Source of the DNA: Elusimicrobiota bacterium
GTDB taxonomy: Bacteria > Elusimicrobiota > Elusimicrobia > UBA1565 > UBA9628
Length of the DNA stretch: 5,098 nucleotides
Assembly: GCA_016194625.1 (NCBI GenBank)
Contig: JACQBB010000383.1
Location: forward strand, 1 to 5,098
Direction of reading: 5' to 3'
In this document: piece by piece, positions 4,626 to 5,098 of the stretch
How positions within the stretch are numbered: position 1 is the first letter of the stretch
How the letters are laid out: each line of letters begins with the position of its first letter
Made by a program: the position numbers and the translations under genes
Notes under the pieces: model-generated
Databases searched by the model: none
Seen by the model: the letters and a program-made list of their open reading frames with translations, nothing else
What the model was told of the DNA's origin: nothing

Positions 4626-5098
4626 CTAGTCCTCGCCCTGGTCCTTGGTGAAGGCGAGCTTGCCGTCGTACTCGGACAGCTTCTCGACGTGGACCCAGGG
4701 CGCGCAGCCGGTCACGCGGGTCAGGACCTCCATGATGGTCGAGTCCTTCACGGGCTCGCCCGGGCGCGACGACTGGAAGCGCAGGCGCAGGCAGTCGGAC
4801 GGGTCGGCGTCGATGCCGAGCTGGTTCGGGTACACCTTCGCGCCGCGGTTGGAGATCTGCTTGAGGCGCACGCCCAGGCCGTCGATCGCGTTCTCGACGA
4901 GCGGCCCCAGCTTCTCGGGCGCCTCGACGCTCTCGACGAACACGTCCACGCCCATCACGCGGCGGCGGTCCGCCTTCACGAAGTCGGGGACCTTGGACAC
5001 GCTCGGCATCTTCAGGCGCTTGTACTCGCGCTTCGGGTAGGACTTCGGCGCGCGGCCCAGGTTGGCGACGATCTCCTTGGTGAACGCCTTGGTGCCCA
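4626..5098 (-). CDS. icd: NADP-dependent isocitrate dehydrogenase, C-terminal part (Rickettsia/Thermus type; 5' end outside window)
   Basis: Partial gene on the reverse strand, open through the right edge, with stop TAG at 4628-4626. The 156 visible residues begin GTKAFTKEIVANLGRAPKSY, the end of the catalytic isocitrate/isopropylmalate dehydrogenase fold. They continue through an extra C-terminal domain: RRRVMGVDVFVES (44-56), VRLKQISNRGAKVYP (76-90), CLRLRF (102-107), and the end WVHVEKLSEYDGKLAFTKDQGE (134-155). From memory this parallels the Rickettsia Icd C-terminus (VGTKEF, VGTDIFV, LKTISSKGLKLWP, CCRF, FEFDGMAGYSLAQGE) and the long Thermus enzyme. E. coli Icd lacks this domain. The enzyme oxidises isocitrate to 2-oxoglutarate and CO2 in the TCA cycle. 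Active-site residues and coenzyme specificity lie outside the window, so NADP is inferred from the subfamily. ATG 5009 is an internal Met, not the start, because the homologous frame continues upstream. Confidence 0.85.
   Translation of the reverse strand, partial: GTKAFTKEIVANLGRAPKSYPKREYKRLKMPSVSKVPDFVKADRRRVMGVDVFVESVEAPEKLGPLVENAIDGLGVRLKQISNRGAKVYPNQLGIDADPSDCLRLRFQSSRPGEPVKDSTIMEVLTRVTGCAPWVHVEKLSEYDGKLAFTKDQGED

Noticed and set aside
4645..5040. Forward open frame opposite icd
   Set aside because: The reverse strand carries a clear isocitrate dehydrogenase C-terminus; the forward translation has no recognisable motif.
1..5098. tRNA or rRNA genes, CRISPR array, insertion sequence, integrase, riboswitch or origin
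   Set aside because: None seen. Genes fill nearly the whole window, and the largest gap between genes is 26 bases.

Overview
The window is a compact, high-GC stretch of bacterial chromosome. By eye nearly every third codon position is G or C. It carries core housekeeping genes and nothing that looks mobile. Nine genes read left to right: the 3' end of a PASTA-domain protein, then rpe, rpsP, khpA, trmD, rplS, rnhB, yraN and tatC. The gaps between them run from a 4-base overlap to 26 bases, so they probably form one transcription unit or a few nested ones. A tenth gene, the 3' end of a Rickettsia/Thermus-type NADP-isocitrate dehydrogenase (icd), faces them from the right edge. No stretch over 300 bases lacks a gene.

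Layout: 1-1121 holds the PASTA protein and ribulose-phosphate epimerase, a pairing I recall from several Gram-negative lineages. 1141-2785 is the conserved rpsP-khpA-trmD-rplS translation cluster: ribosomal protein S16, a KH RNA-binding protein, tRNA m1G37 methyltransferase and ribosomal protein L19. The rimM gene that usually lies between khpA and trmD is absent. 2792-3786 holds rnhB (RNase HII) and yraN (UPF0102 nuclease-like), which commonly follow rplS. 3783-4604 is tatC, a membrane subunit of the twin-arginine protein export system. A small GC-rich hairpin separates tatC from the convergent icd end.

Three junctions (PASTA/rpe, rnhB/yraN, yraN/tatC) share the overlap GTGA, in which the GTG start overlaps the TGA stop. 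Each has a purine-rich Shine-Dalgarno (SD) motif 7-8 bases upstream, which suggests translational coupling. khpA, trmD and rnhB have weak or no visible SD. rpsP and rplS have strong ones, as expected for abundant ribosomal proteins.

The organism cannot be named from this sequence. High GC, the rpsP cluster without rimM, the PASTA-rpe pair and the Rickettsia/Thermus-type IDH would suit a high-GC Gram-negative-type lineage. Elusimicrobiota or a myxobacterial/deltaproteobacterial relative are guesses only.

I do not see a new multi-gene system. The strongest unexplained signal is a perfect 15-bp inverted repeat closed by a GGAA (GNRA-type) tetraloop inside the rnhB coding sequence (2965-2998). 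Secondary points are substitutions at normally conserved catalytic or metal-binding positions in Rpe (His to Ser) and TrmD (Asp to Glu), a divergent TatC, and the missing rimM.
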